Assembly: GCA_017881915.1 (NCBI GenBank)
Contig: JADGQK010000018.1
Location: 1-39,724 of the forward strand
Direction: 5' to 3'
Source of the DNA: Chloroflexota bacterium
Lineage (GTDB): Bacteria > Chloroflexota > Limnocylindria > Limnocylindrales > CSP1-4
Length of the DNA: 39,724 nucleotides
This document shows positions 1 through 7,012 of this stretch, one piece after another. Every line of letters starts with the position of its first letter. Within the stretch, counting starts at the first letter, position 1. Position numbers and translations under genes: made by a program. Under the pieces are notes generated by a model. That model was not told where the DNA came from and did no database searches. It saw nothing but the letters and a program-made list of their open reading frames with translations.

Positions 1-734
1 TGGCTGCCGGCGGTGAGCGGGTCGTGGCCGTACTCGCGACGCAGGACGCCGATCGGCTGATTGGTCGCGTCGCTGCCCGGCGGGACGACGTCGGAGACCG
101 GGGCGAAGTCGAGGTTCACCCCGGCTGACCGCAGCTCCACGCCCCAGCGCCGCGCGTCAGCCGTCAGGCTGGCCGGGGGTCGCCCTCCCTGGACGAGGGC
201 CGAGGGGATCGTCGAGAAGCCCGGACCCTTGAGCGCCTGGATCAGCCCGCCCTCCTGGTTCGCCGCCACGAAGAAACGCACATCGGCGGTAGCTGACGCG
301 CTGGCCTGGGCCTGGACGGCGTCGGCCACGGCCCGGACCCCAGCCACCCCGATCGAGGTCGTGGCCGTGAACCAGACCGAGCCGACATGCTCGTCCCTGA
401 TCGCGCTGAGCTCAGCCGTTCCAAGCCGATTGTCGGCCAAACCGAGCGAGAAGAGCTGGCCGATCCGTTGGGCCAGGCTCATCCCGGTCAAGACGCGCTG
501 AGCACAGGAGGCCCGGGCGGTCGGGCTCGGCGAGGGGCTGGCACTGGGTGGCGAATCGGTCGGGGTCAGGCTCGGGGGCGCGCTCGCGATCGGTGCGGCG
601 CTGGCTGTCGGTGCGTCGGCTGAGGCCGCGGCTGTGATCGACGGGCCCGAGCAGGCGCCCACCAGGATGACCAGCACAACAAGGACCGCTACCTGATTCC
701 GGGCGGTCCGTCCGCTGCTCAGTCTCCCCTTCAC
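1..734 (-). CDS. GH3-family beta-N-acetylhexosaminidase lipoprotein (NagZ-like), C-terminus outside window
   Basis: The reading frame is open from a GTG at 732-734 to the window edge, giving 244 visible residues. The N-terminus has a basic stretch, a hydrophobic segment (residues 15-27) and a VGAC lipobox with Cys28, so the product should be an exported lipoprotein. A Ser/Pro/Thr-rich linker to about residue 80 follows, then the start of a GH3 N-terminal barrel: MSLAQRIGQLF, an NQEGG motif where NagZ enzymes usually have DQEGG, DFAPVSDV, and REYGHDP. In this family these segments line the N-acetylglucosamine-binding barrel. Cell-wall amino-sugar turnover outside the membrane is the likely role. 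The catalytic Asp and the Asp/His loop lie beyond the window, so activity cannot be judged. The family assignment is firm; NagZ specificity is inferred from the N-terminal barrel only. Confidence 0.85.
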   Translation of the reverse strand, partial: MKGRLSSGRTARNQVAVLVVLVILVGACSGPSITAAASADAPTASAAPIASAPPSLTPTDSPPSASPSPSPTARASCAQRVLTGMSLAQRIGQLFSLGLADNRLGTAELSAIRDEHVGSVWFTATTSIGVAGVRAVADAVQAQASASATADVRFFVAANQEGGLIQALKGPGFSTIPSALVQGGRPPASLTADARRWGVELRSAGVNLDFAPVSDVVPPGSDATNQPIGVLRREYGHDPLTAGS

Positions 735-1016
735 CCAGCCATTCTGGCCAAGCGCAGGATCAAGCGCACTGGCCGGGCCTCCCACTCAGCTATCGGGCCT
801 CGCCCGGGTCCCGGATCGGCCCTTGCGTCACGCATGTCAGCCCCGTGACTAGCGTGCACGCTGGAGCGCTCGGATCGCGGGTCGGCGTCGACCCCGACGG
901 GGACAGCGGCCCGAGATTCGTGCGGGGCCGATCGTCGAAGCGTCGTCGCGGACCCCTTGGGGACTCCTTCGACGTCGGCAACGTGCCGCCTGATCATTGG
1001 GCTGATCTACGTGTCG
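735..1016. other. 282-nt intergenic region between the DUF2157 gene and the GH3 lipoprotein
   Basis: This is downstream of the DUF2157 gene and upstream of the GH3 lipoprotein, both on the minus strand. Short open frames here have no recognisable domain, no ribosome-binding site and no codon pattern like the neighbours. Two short GC symmetries occur (CCCC/GGGG around 896 and CCCCTTGGGG around 955), but no convincing terminator or promoter can be assigned. Confidence 0.4.
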
Positions 1017-2207
1017 TCAGGGATTTTCGAGAGGGTCGCGCCGGCCGCCGCGGGATCGATCGAAGCGCCGCCGTAGGCGGTCGCCGGCAAATCCAACGGC
1101 GAGCAGGATCGCACCTTCGATGAGCAGGCCGATATACGTCGATTGCGCCAGATAGCTGAAATTGAAGTCGGTCAGGGCGACGATCAGGCCAATCGCACCC
1201 GACAGGATGAACGCGTTCGAGTCGTGCCGGAACGCGAGCCCGACGAGAACAGCGGCCAGGCCTAGGATGGCCAGGTCGGCGATCCAGGGTTCGAGCAGGC
1301 GCCCGTACGAGCCGCCACCGGTGCTGCCCGTCTGAGTCAGGGCGCTGGCAACCCCGGCGACCGTGACCAGCCCGGCCCAGAAGCGGGTGATCGCGGCCCG
1401 CCTGGCTGCGGCGGGATCCGCTTGCGCATGTCGCGCCTCGACCATTCCAAGGATGCCCAGACCCAGCCCAACGAGCAGCCACCAGGCAGCCGCGGCCAGG
1501 AGCAGGCCGACGGGCTCGGGCGGCCCGAAGGTGAGATTGAGCGTGGGCGCACCGAAGGAGGACACGGGGTAGACGAGCTCCTGGAACCACGCCAGGATGG
1601 CGCCGGCCAGCCCGGCCAGCGCGGCGATGAGGCCGAATTGGGTGGTGACAGCCGGCAGCAGGCGGCGCAGGCCGGCAGCCACCGCGACGGCCACGATCGT
1701 GATCAGGATCCCGGGTGCCTGCCCCTGGAGCCTGTTGATCAGAACGTCGAGCTGGACGAAGAATGCGGCCGCTCCGGCGGCGAGCGTCGTGGTCATCACG
1801 AAGGCGATGCCTGCTCCGCGCCGCCGGCCGCCGTCACCTCCCGCGAGGAAGACCCCGAGCCCGAACAAGACGAGAGCGGCCAGGGTCAAGCCACTGGTCA
1901 GGACAGCCTCGCGATTCGCGTTCCCAGGTTGGGCCACGTTACCGAGGAAAGCGATCCAGGCGCCCAGCAGGAACGCCGCCCCGAGGTAGCCGAACACCTC
2001 GCCGATCGTCACGCTCGGTCCGAAGAAGGAACCCGCGGATGTCGGGTCCTTCCCCGTGCCGTCCGCTATGGCTATGCCGGCCTCCGGAACCGGGAGGCCC
2101 GTCTCGCCCGAAGTTCCTGCGACCGCCTGGCGGAGCTGCTCCGCGAGCGGAGCGTCGATGAGGCCGGCCGCCTCCCACTCATTGATATGGACGATGGGCT
2201 CGCTCAT
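1017..2207 (-). CDS. DUF2157-like multi-pass membrane protein
   Basis: A 396-aa protein starting at ATG 2207, with a good GGGAGG ribosome-binding site just upstream. The first 30 residues are soluble and contain INEWEAAGLIDAPLAEQLRQ, which resembles the short N-terminal helix pattern (W..aGlId...a..i) of DUF2157 membrane proteins. From about residue 68 onward there are eight to ten hydrophobic segments separated by short loops, followed by an arginine-rich cytoplasmic tail (LRRRFDRSRGGRR). No catalytic motif is visible. Function is unknown; members of this group are integral membrane proteins often annotated only by domain. The gene stands alone: the GH3 gene starts 282 nt downstream on the same strand, and the upstream region is shared with a divergent gene remnant. 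Confidence 0.8.
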   Translation of the reverse strand: MSEPIVHINEWEAAGLIDAPLAEQLRQAVAGTSGETGLPVPEAGIAIADGTGKDPTSAGSFFGPSVTIGEVFGYLGAAFLLGAWIAFLGNVAQPGNANREAVLTSGLTLAALVLFGLGVFLAGGDGGRRRGAGIAFVMTTTLAAGAAAFFVQLDVLINRLQGQAPGILITIVAVAVAAGLRRLLPAVTTQFGLIAALAGLAGAILAWFQELVYPVSSFGAPTLNLTFGPPEPVGLLLAAAAWWLLVGLGLGILGMVEARHAQADPAAARRAAITRFWAGLVTVAGVASALTQTGSTGGGSYGRLLEPWIADLAILGLAAVLVGLAFRHDSNAFILSGAIGLIVALTDFNFSYLAQSTYIGLLIEGAILLAVGFAGDRLRRRFDRSRGGRRDPLENP

Positions 2208-2344
2208 GATCGGTCCCTCCCATTGGCGGCTGATGGTAGGCCTGCACGACCTCGATTGACGGGTGGAGATCGTGCGCAGCCGCGATTCGGGATCGAGCCG
2301 AGGGTCGGACGCCGGGTCATCAGCCCTCCACCTACACTGTGACC

Positions 2345-2533
2345 ATGCCTGATTTGAAGTTCGGCGCGTTGTGCTGGAACCAGTACGGAACGTGGGAGCA
2401 GCTGCTCGAGGCGGGTCGCCGGGCTGACCGACTCGGCTACGAGAGCCTGTGGACGTGGGTCCTGCCCGAGGTGTGCTATTGGGCAGGCCGCACCGGACAA
2501 AGAGCGACCCCCGACCGAAGCCGGGGGTCTTGA
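2345..2533 (+). pseudogene. Truncated LLM-class flavin oxidoreductase fragment (paralogue of the gene at 3133)
   Basis: The ATG at 2345 (or GTG at 2339) opens about 40 residues (LKFGALCWNQY, LLEAGRRADRLGY, SLWTW) that closely match the N-terminus of the intact LLM oxidoreductase starting at 3133 (IGALCWNQY, LLEAGRRADRLGY, SLWTW). Similarity stops abruptly after GTGGACGTGGG at about 2458. The frame then runs through unrelated sequence (VLPEVCYWAG...) to a stop at 2533. Intact family members are about 300 residues, so at most one eighth remains and none of the flavin-binding barrel can form. The two copies differ at many nucleotides, mostly synonymous, so this is an old tandem duplicate rather than an assembly artefact. 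It could be expressed as a short peptide, but I see no reason to expect function. Confidence 0.75.
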
Positions 2534-2552
2534 GCGGCTAGCCAGGGGCTAG
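2461..2552 (+). repeat. Three consecutive perfect stem-loops upstream of the cupin gene
   Basis: Three perfect inverted repeats follow one another: CCTGCCC/GGGCAGG (2461-2467 with 2481-2487, 13-nt loop); GACCCCCG/CGGGGGTC (2506-2513 with 2522-2529, 8-nt loop, followed by TTG); and CTAGCC/GGCTAG (2538-2543 with 2547-2552, 3-nt loop). They begin where similarity to the LLM gene ends and finish 22 nt before the ribosome-binding site of the cupin gene. The middle hairpin resembles a terminator stem but lacks a T run. They could be a terminator cluster, a structured 5' leader or the footprint of a lost insertion. I recognise no known riboswitch class. Confidence 0.5.
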
Positions 2553-2583
2553 GCGGAAAGCACCTTGCCCTTAGGAGAGCACG

Positions 2584-2928
2584 ATGAGCAACGAACAGGT
2601 GGCACCTGAGACGAAAGGTGTCGCGGTGGAGGTACTTGCAGCGGTTGACCTTGCCCGCGAGATCGAGGGCATGGAACGGCGCCTACTTCGAATGCGCATG
2701 GTGACCATCGAGCCCGGAGGCGTCTTCGGCCCGATTCACGACCACAAAGGAAGACCAGGCACCGTTTACATCTTGCAGGGAACGATCACTGACCATCGAA
2801 ACGGGGTCGCTACGGACTATGGGCCGGGAGTGGGCTGGCCCGAGGATCGGAACACGACCCACTGGCTCGAGAACAGGGGAACGATTCCGGCGGTGGAGAT
2901 CTCGGTCGATATCGTCAGGCAAGAGTGA
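2584..2928 (+). CDS. Small cupin-domain protein
   Basis: A 114-aa single-domain cupin starting at ATG 2584 with GGAG at 2574-2577. The first cupin motif is recognisable (GVFGPIHDHKGRPGTVYILQG), with HDH metal ligands, although the usual Glu is not in its expected place. The second motif is WPEDRNTTHWLENRG, with the His and Asn typical of cupin motif 2. A mononuclear metal site and a small-molecule-binding or enzymatic role are plausible; the substrate cannot be read from sequence. By my count the gene is about 60% G+C, against about 70% in sampled stretches of the LLM gene next door, and its codon choice is visibly less GC-biased. Together with the gene debris on both sides, this suggests horizontal arrival. 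It appears intact. Confidence 0.8.
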   Translation: MSNEQVAPETKGVAVEVLAAVDLAREIEGMERRLLRMRMVTIEPGGVFGPIHDHKGRPGTVYILQGTITDHRNGVATDYGPGVGWPEDRNTTHWLENRGTIPAVEISVDIVRQE

Positions 2929-2990
2929 ATCGAGGCATTGCTGCCGAGAATGTCACGGTGACCCGCCAGATCGGGATGACGCGTCCCGGG

Positions 2991-3098
2991 CTAGCGCCTG
3001 CAGCAGGCGGTCGACTCGATCTCGGCGGTCATGCTCGCGAGCCGCGCCGGGCCGAGGTCGCCCTCGACCGCCCACGCGTGGACACCTTGCCTTTCCAT
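2991..3098 (-). pseudogene. Relic of a NUDIX (NTP pyrophosphohydrolase-like) gene
   Basis: On the minus strand an ATG at 3098 opens 35 codons to a TAG at 2991. The segment GVHAWAVEGDLGPARLAS followed by EIE resembles the beta-strand region (VxAWAVEGDLDP..L.SNtfEiEWPP) common in a family of small NUDIX hydrolases. After EIE the frame derails (STACCRR, stop). A shift of one base restores a PPAAG-like stretch, so a frameshift near 3012 is likely. The NUDIX box itself (GX5EX7REUXEEXGU), which would follow, is absent. This is a fragment of about 30 recognisable residues, identified from memory of the family pattern, so the call is tentative. Confidence 0.45.
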
Positions 3099-3132
3099 CA
3101 CGGTCGACCTTGCGGATCAAACGGAGCGTGAG

Positions 3133-4068
3133 TTGAGCGAAGTCAAGATCGGCGCACTCTGTTGGAACCAGTACACGGACTGGTCCTCCCTGCTCGAAGC
3201 CGGTCGCCGGGCAGATCGGCTGGGCTATGACTCGCTATGGACGTGGGACCACCTCTATCCCATCGTCGGCTCGGCCGATGGGCCGATCTTCGAGGGCTGG
3301 CTGACCCTGACCGCGTGGGCGGGCGCCACGAGCCGGATTCGGCTCGGCTTGATGGTCGGCGCGAACACGTTCCGCGAACCGGCGATGACGGCGAAGCTGG
3401 CGACCACCCTCGACCACGTCAGCGGCGGACGAACGGTCCTCGGGATCGGAGCGGCCTGGTTCGAGACTGAGCACACGGCCTACGGCCTGCCATTCGGCGA
3501 CGGCGCGCCCGAACGCCTGCGCTGGCTGGGCGAGGCGCTGCCGATCCTGCGCGGGATGCTCGACGGCACGGCCCCCACGGCCAGCGGCCCACGTTACGCG
3601 GCCAAAGCTGTCCGCAACGATCCTCCGCCGGTCCAGCGCCACCTGCCGATCCTGATCGGGGGCGGCGGCGAGAAGGTGACCCTCAAACTGGTCGCCCTCC
3701 ACGCTGACATGCACGATGTGGGCGGCGATCTGGCCACGGTCAAGCGCAAGGACGACATCCTGCGCGAGCACTGTGCCATGGTCGGACGCGACTTCAACAC
3801 GATCGAACGAACCCACGGGCTGGGGGTCGTGGTGATCCGCGATTCGCGCGAAGAGGCGCGCAAGGTGGTGGCGGCGATATTCGAGCACAACGGCCACGCG
3901 CGGATGTGGCAGGGCCAGCCGGTGGGTACCCCCGAGGACGTGGCCGAGCAACTCGCGCCGTTCGTCGAGATCGGCCGGTCGCATCTCGTCGGTGGCTTCC
4001 CCGCGCCGTATGACGAGGAGTCAATGACCCGGCTGATCACCGACGTGAAGCCGCTCCTCCGGAAATGA
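3133..4068 (+). CDS. LLM-class flavin-dependent oxidoreductase (luciferase-like, possibly F420-dependent)
   Basis: The TTG at 3133 is preceded by GGAG (3123-3126) and gives 311 residues beginning LSEVKIGALCWNQY. Upstream in-frame codons look non-coding, and this start matches the N-terminus of the truncated paralogue at 2345. The fold is the luciferase-like TIM barrel: GRRADRLGYDSLWTWDHLYPI near the N-terminus, ATTLDHVSGGRTVLGIGAAWFETEH around residues 94-117, LPILIGGGGEKVTLKLVA in the middle, and GTPEDVAEQLAPFVEIG near the C-terminus. Family members reduce or oxidise diverse substrates with FMN or coenzyme F420; the cofactor cannot be decided here. The stop overlaps the ATG of the next gene (ATGA, 4065-4068), so the two are translationally coupled. 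Confidence 0.88.
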   Translation: MSEVKIGALCWNQYTDWSSLLEAGRRADRLGYDSLWTWDHLYPIVGSADGPIFEGWLTLTAWAGATSRIRLGLMVGANTFREPAMTAKLATTLDHVSGGRTVLGIGAAWFETEHTAYGLPFGDGAPERLRWLGEALPILRGMLDGTAPTASGPRYAAKAVRNDPPPVQRHLPILIGGGGEKVTLKLVALHADMHDVGGDLATVKRKDDILREHCAMVGRDFNTIERTHGLGVVVIRDSREEARKVVAAIFEHNGHARMWQGQPVGTPEDVAEQLAPFVEIGRSHLVGGFPAPYDEESMTRLITDVKPLLRK

Positions 4069-4487
4069 CCGACCAACCCAGCCCGGGCGGCAGCGCAGCC
4101 GTCGCGCGTTCGGGCGGACGGCTCGAGCGGTTCTGGATCGGACCGGACCGGGCGCTCCGGCATGCTTCATTCCGCGACGGAAGGTGGGCCGAACCGGAGA
4201 ACCTGGGCGGTCAGCTGGCCTCGGTTCCCGCGGCAACAGCGTGGGGCGACGAGCCGATGGAGGTCTTCGCGATCTTCGCCGACGGCCAGCTCTGGGACCG
4301 CTACTGGGATGGCGCCACCTGGCACCCATGGGAATCGCTCGAGGGCGAGCTCCAGCCGGGATCCACGCCGGCCGCCGCAGCTTCGGGTCCGGATCGGCTC
4401 GACGTGATCGCACTCGGACGAGATGGCCAGACCTGGCACCGTTGGTGGGACGGCTCGCGCTGGGTTCCCTGGCAGCTCGCGGAGTAG
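4065..4487 (+). CDS. Short lectin-like beta-propeller repeat protein (PLL-type)
   Basis: A 140-aa protein overlapping the LLM gene by four bases. It consists of about three repeats of a 45-50 residue unit, each with a Trp-rich core: RFWIGPDRALRHASFRDGRW, VFAIFADGQLWDRYWDGATW, and VIALGRDGQTWHRWWDGSRW, each followed by a P/W-rich turn. This pattern (DG.LW.R.WDG..W.PW) is the blade of PLL-like fucose-binding lectins and related propellers, which usually have six or seven blades in about 300 residues. With only three blades the protein must oligomerise to close a propeller or be a remnant. There is no signal peptide. Coupling to a flavin oxidoreductase is unusual, and the ligand is unknown. Confidence 0.7.
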   Translation: MTDQPSPGGSAAVARSGGRLERFWIGPDRALRHASFRDGRWAEPENLGGQLASVPAATAWGDEPMEVFAIFADGQLWDRYWDGATWHPWESLEGELQPGSTPAAAASGPDRLDVIALGRDGQTWHRWWDGSRWVPWQLAE

Positions 4488-4505
4488 CGATAAGTCGCAG
4501 CTAAG

Positions 4506-4569
4506 ACGACCCGGATAAGGTCGTTCCCACATCCACTGCGGATCGGATGTGCCCCCGCCGCAGTGGATG
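4506..4569 (+). repeat. Two inverted repeats between the lectin-like gene and comEA, one a perfect 12-bp stem
   Basis: ACGACC (4506-4511) pairs with GGTCGT (4519-4524). Further on, CATCCACTGCGG (4530-4541) pairs perfectly with CCGCAGTGGATG (4558-4569) across a 16-nt loop. Both lie between the stop of the lectin-like gene (4487) and the comEA ribosome-binding site (4641). The 12-bp stem is unlikely to be chance, but no T run follows. A Rho-assisted or bidirectional terminator, or a regulatory hairpin for the competence operon, are both possible. Confidence 0.5.
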
Positions 4570-4651
4570 CATTGTTCGCCGGGCCATTCCGCCGACCGAG
4601 TTCGGCCAGCCAACCCGCCATGCCTGCCTCGATCCCGCCAGGGAGGGGTCC

Positions 4652-5452
4652 GTGGATCGAACCACGTCGCCATGGCGCGCCCTTGAGGATCCGGGTGGAC
4701 CCGAGGCGGAAGACACGCCGGCCTCTGTCGTCCGGTTCGGGCCGGTGCGCGCCCGGCTGTTCGCGGGTGCGCTTGGGATCACGCTGGCCGTCATCGGCGT
4801 GATCGTGCTCAGCGGATCGAACGGATCGTCGATCGTGAGCGTCAGCGCAGCCGGTGGTGACAGCGCGAGCCTCCCTCCGGGCGATGCGGGCGGAAGCGTC
4901 GTCGCCGGCGGCGACGGCGGGGGTCCCTCGGGCCAGAACCCGGATGGCGCGGGCGGAAATGGCACCGCCAACAGTGCCCCCGAGGCGTCGAGAGCCCCCG
5001 AGGAGTTGGTCGTCGAGGTTGCCGGGGCCGTCGCCCGGCCCGGCCTGTATCACCTGGCGGCCGGGGCGCGGGTGGCCGATGCGATCGCGGCAGCCGGCGG
5101 GTACGGCCCCCGGATCGACGTCATCCGCGCGACGGCTGAGTTGAACCTCGCGGCGCGCCTGGCCGACGGCGACCGGGTCCTCGTCCCATCACGGGACGAC
5201 CTGGTCGGCGGCGGCGGCTCGAGTCCGGCGCCGGCCGCCGCCAACACGCCGGCCCACAGCGGACCGCTCGACCTGAACCGGGCGACAGCAGCAGAGCTCG
5301 ACGCGCTGCCCGGCGTCGGCCCGGTGACCGTGGCCAAGATCATCGCGTCGCGATCCGAGCGAGCCTTTCGCGCCGTGGCTGACCTGCGCACGCGCAAGCT
5401 CGTGGGGACGGCCGAGTTCGCCCGGATCCAGAAGCTCGTCACGGTCCATTGA
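4652..5452 (+). CDS. comEA: ComEA-type DNA-binding competence protein (SLBB plus helix-hairpin-helix)
   Basis: A GTG at 4652 with a strong GGGAGGGG ribosome-binding site (4641-4648) gives 266 residues. One transmembrane helix (about residues 36-55, [18 protein letters not shown]) anchors the protein. A Gly/Ser-rich linker to about residue 110 places the rest outside. An SLBB domain follows ([20 protein letters not shown] ... [12 protein letters not shown]). The C-terminal 65 residues are a tandem helix-hairpin-helix: [20 protein letters not shown], then [17 protein letters not shown]. This is the usual ComEA layout, a surface DNA receptor that hands double-stranded DNA to ComEC during transformation. 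It heads the operon, with comEC six nucleotides downstream. Confidence 0.9.
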   Translation: MDRTTSPWRALEDPGGPEAEDTPASVVRFGPVRARLFAGALGITLAVIGVIVLSGSNGSSIVSVSAAGGDSASLPPGDAGGSVVAGGDGGGPSGQNPDGAGGNGTANSAPEASRAPEELVVEVAGAVARPGLYHLAAGARVADAIAAAGGYGPRIDVIRATAELNLAARLADGDRVLVPSRDDLVGGGGSSPAPAAANTPAHSGPLDLNRATAAELDALPGVGPVTVAKIIASRSERAFRAVADLRTRKLVGTAEFARIQKLVTVH

Positions 5453-5458
5453 CGCGCG

Positions 5459-7012
5459 ATGACGCATCGGCCGCGCGTCCCGCGCAGCGGCTGGCTGGCG
5501 CTCGGAGCCGTGGCCGGCGCGCTGGCCGGCGGCGCGGGCGGCCTGCCGGTGCTGATCGCGACGCTCGTGGCGGGCGTCGTGTCGGTCGGCTCGATCGCGG
5601 TCCGCTCGTTTGCCCGGAACGGGTCGCGTGCCCAGCTTGCAGCCCGAGGCACCCTGCTACTTGCCGCCGGGGCCCTGCTGCTCCTCGGCCGGGGGGCGAT
5701 GACCGGAGCGCCGCCAGCAACCGGCACGGGCCAGACAGGGACCTCCGCCGCTGCGCTCGACCCGAGCCTCGACCCGGCAGGCCGCCACGTCGGAATCGTG
5801 GAGAGCGTGGGGTCGCCCAAGGCCGCCGAGCAGATCGCCCTGATCCGGCTCCAGGTTGGGCCGATCGATGCCGGCCGGGAGCTGCGGGTCGAGGCCCTCC
5901 TGCCCCGTTTCCCCGAGATCGGCGCGGGAGACCGGATCGCCGTCCGCGGCCCCGTTGAGGCACCCGGCAACGACGATTTCGGCGCCTATCTCCGGCAGAT
6001 CGGAGCGGCTGGCTCGCTCCGTTCACCGACGCTCGACCTGCTCGCCGGTCCCGAGGGTCCGCAGGGCCTGCTCGATCGCCTCCGGCGGGGGTCCGCTGAG
6101 GTGATGACCCGAGCTCTGCCCGAGCCACAGGCGGGACTCGCCAGCGGGATCCTGATCGGCTTGCGGGATCGAGTCGATCGAGACCTCGCGGCGGCGTTCA
6201 CGACTGCCGGGGTGTCCCACATCGTTGCCATCTCCGGCTGGAACATCGCGATCGTCGCAGCCCTGGTGGGAGCGCTGCTGGGTGGCCGGGTCGGTACTCG
6301 CCCGCGAACCGCGATCACCCTCGCGGCCATCGTGGGCTACACCCTCGTCGCGGGTGCGTCACCGTCCGTGAACCGTGCCGCGCTGATGGCGGCGATCGGG
6401 TTGACCGCCCGGGCAAGTGGTCGCTCCGGCCGGGCAGTCGCTGCGCTCGGCTGGGCTGTCCTGATCCTCCTCCTCGCCGATCCGGCGACGGTGTCCGACC
6501 CGGGCTTCGAGCTGTCCGGACTGGCCACGGCCGGGCTGATCGGCTGGGCGACCCCACTGACCGACCGGCTGCGCCGGATCCGTGGGCACGCCCTGCCCGG
6601 TTGGCTCGCCGAAAGCCTGGGTATCTCGCTGGCGGCACAGGCCTGCACCCTGCCGGTCGTCCTGCTGATCTTCGGCCGCCTCGCCCTCGTGGGGCCGATC
6701 GCCAATCTAGTGATCGTCCCGCTCGTGCCGCCGGCGATGGCCGCCGGCGCCGTTGCCCTCGGGGCTGGCTGGCTTGGGGCGGTCGGGCTGCCTCAACCGC
6801 TCGTCACCCTCCTCGGCCTGCCTGCCTGGGCGGTGCTCGGCCTGCTGATCGCGCTCGTTCGAGCCGCGGCCAGCCTGCCCTTTGCCAGCATCATCCTGGC
6901 ACCGCCCTGGAACGTCGCCGCAGCCGGGGCAGCGGCCGCACTCGTGGGTGCGGCGATCGGAGGCCGGGGCGTGCTGCAACGGCTCCGCGGCGCCGACCTG
7001 TGGGTCGGATGA
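5459..7012 (+). CDS. comEC: ComEC/Rec2 competence protein, membrane-channel part only
   Basis: This 517-aa protein starts at ATG 5459. N-terminal hydrophobic helices are followed by the ComEC extracellular OB-like region (about residues 100-210: VGIVESVGSPKAAEQIALIRLQV, IGAGDRIAVRGPV). The polytopic competence domain comes next, with its hallmark HIVAISGWNIAIVAALVGALL near residues 245-265 and PSVNRAALMAAIGL near 300. Helices continue to the C-terminus, ending ADLWVG. Full-length ComEC (700-800 aa) carries a C-terminal metallo-beta-lactamase domain; here it is encoded by the next gene, which starts inside this stop codon (ATGA, 7009-7012). The protein forms the inner-membrane channel that imports single-stranded DNA. 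Confidence 0.9.
   Translation: MTHRPRVPRSGWLALGAVAGALAGGAGGLPVLIATLVAGVVSVGSIAVRSFARNGSRAQLAARGTLLLAAGALLLLGRGAMTGAPPATGTGQTGTSAAALDPSLDPAGRHVGIVESVGSPKAAEQIALIRLQVGPIDAGRELRVEALLPRFPEIGAGDRIAVRGPVEAPGNDDFGAYLRQIGAAGSLRSPTLDLLAGPEGPQGLLDRLRRGSAEVMTRALPEPQAGLASGILIGLRDRVDRDLAAAFTTAGVSHIVAISGWNIAIVAALVGALLGGRVGTRPRTAITLAAIVGYTLVAGASPSVNRAALMAAIGLTARASGRSGRAVAALGWAVLILLLADPATVSDPGFELSGLATAGLIGWATPLTDRLRRIRGHALPGWLAESLGISLAAQACTLPVVLLIFGRLALVGPIANLVIVPLVPPAMAAGAVALGAGWLGAVGLPQPLVTLLGLPAWAVLGLLIALVRAAASLPFASIILAPPWNVAAAGAAAALVGAAIGGRGVLQRLRGADLWVG

Noticed and set aside
2925-3131. Plus-strand 68-codon frame after the cupin gene
   Set aside because: It has no ribosome-binding site or domain, and the opposite strand shows the NUDIX-like relic.
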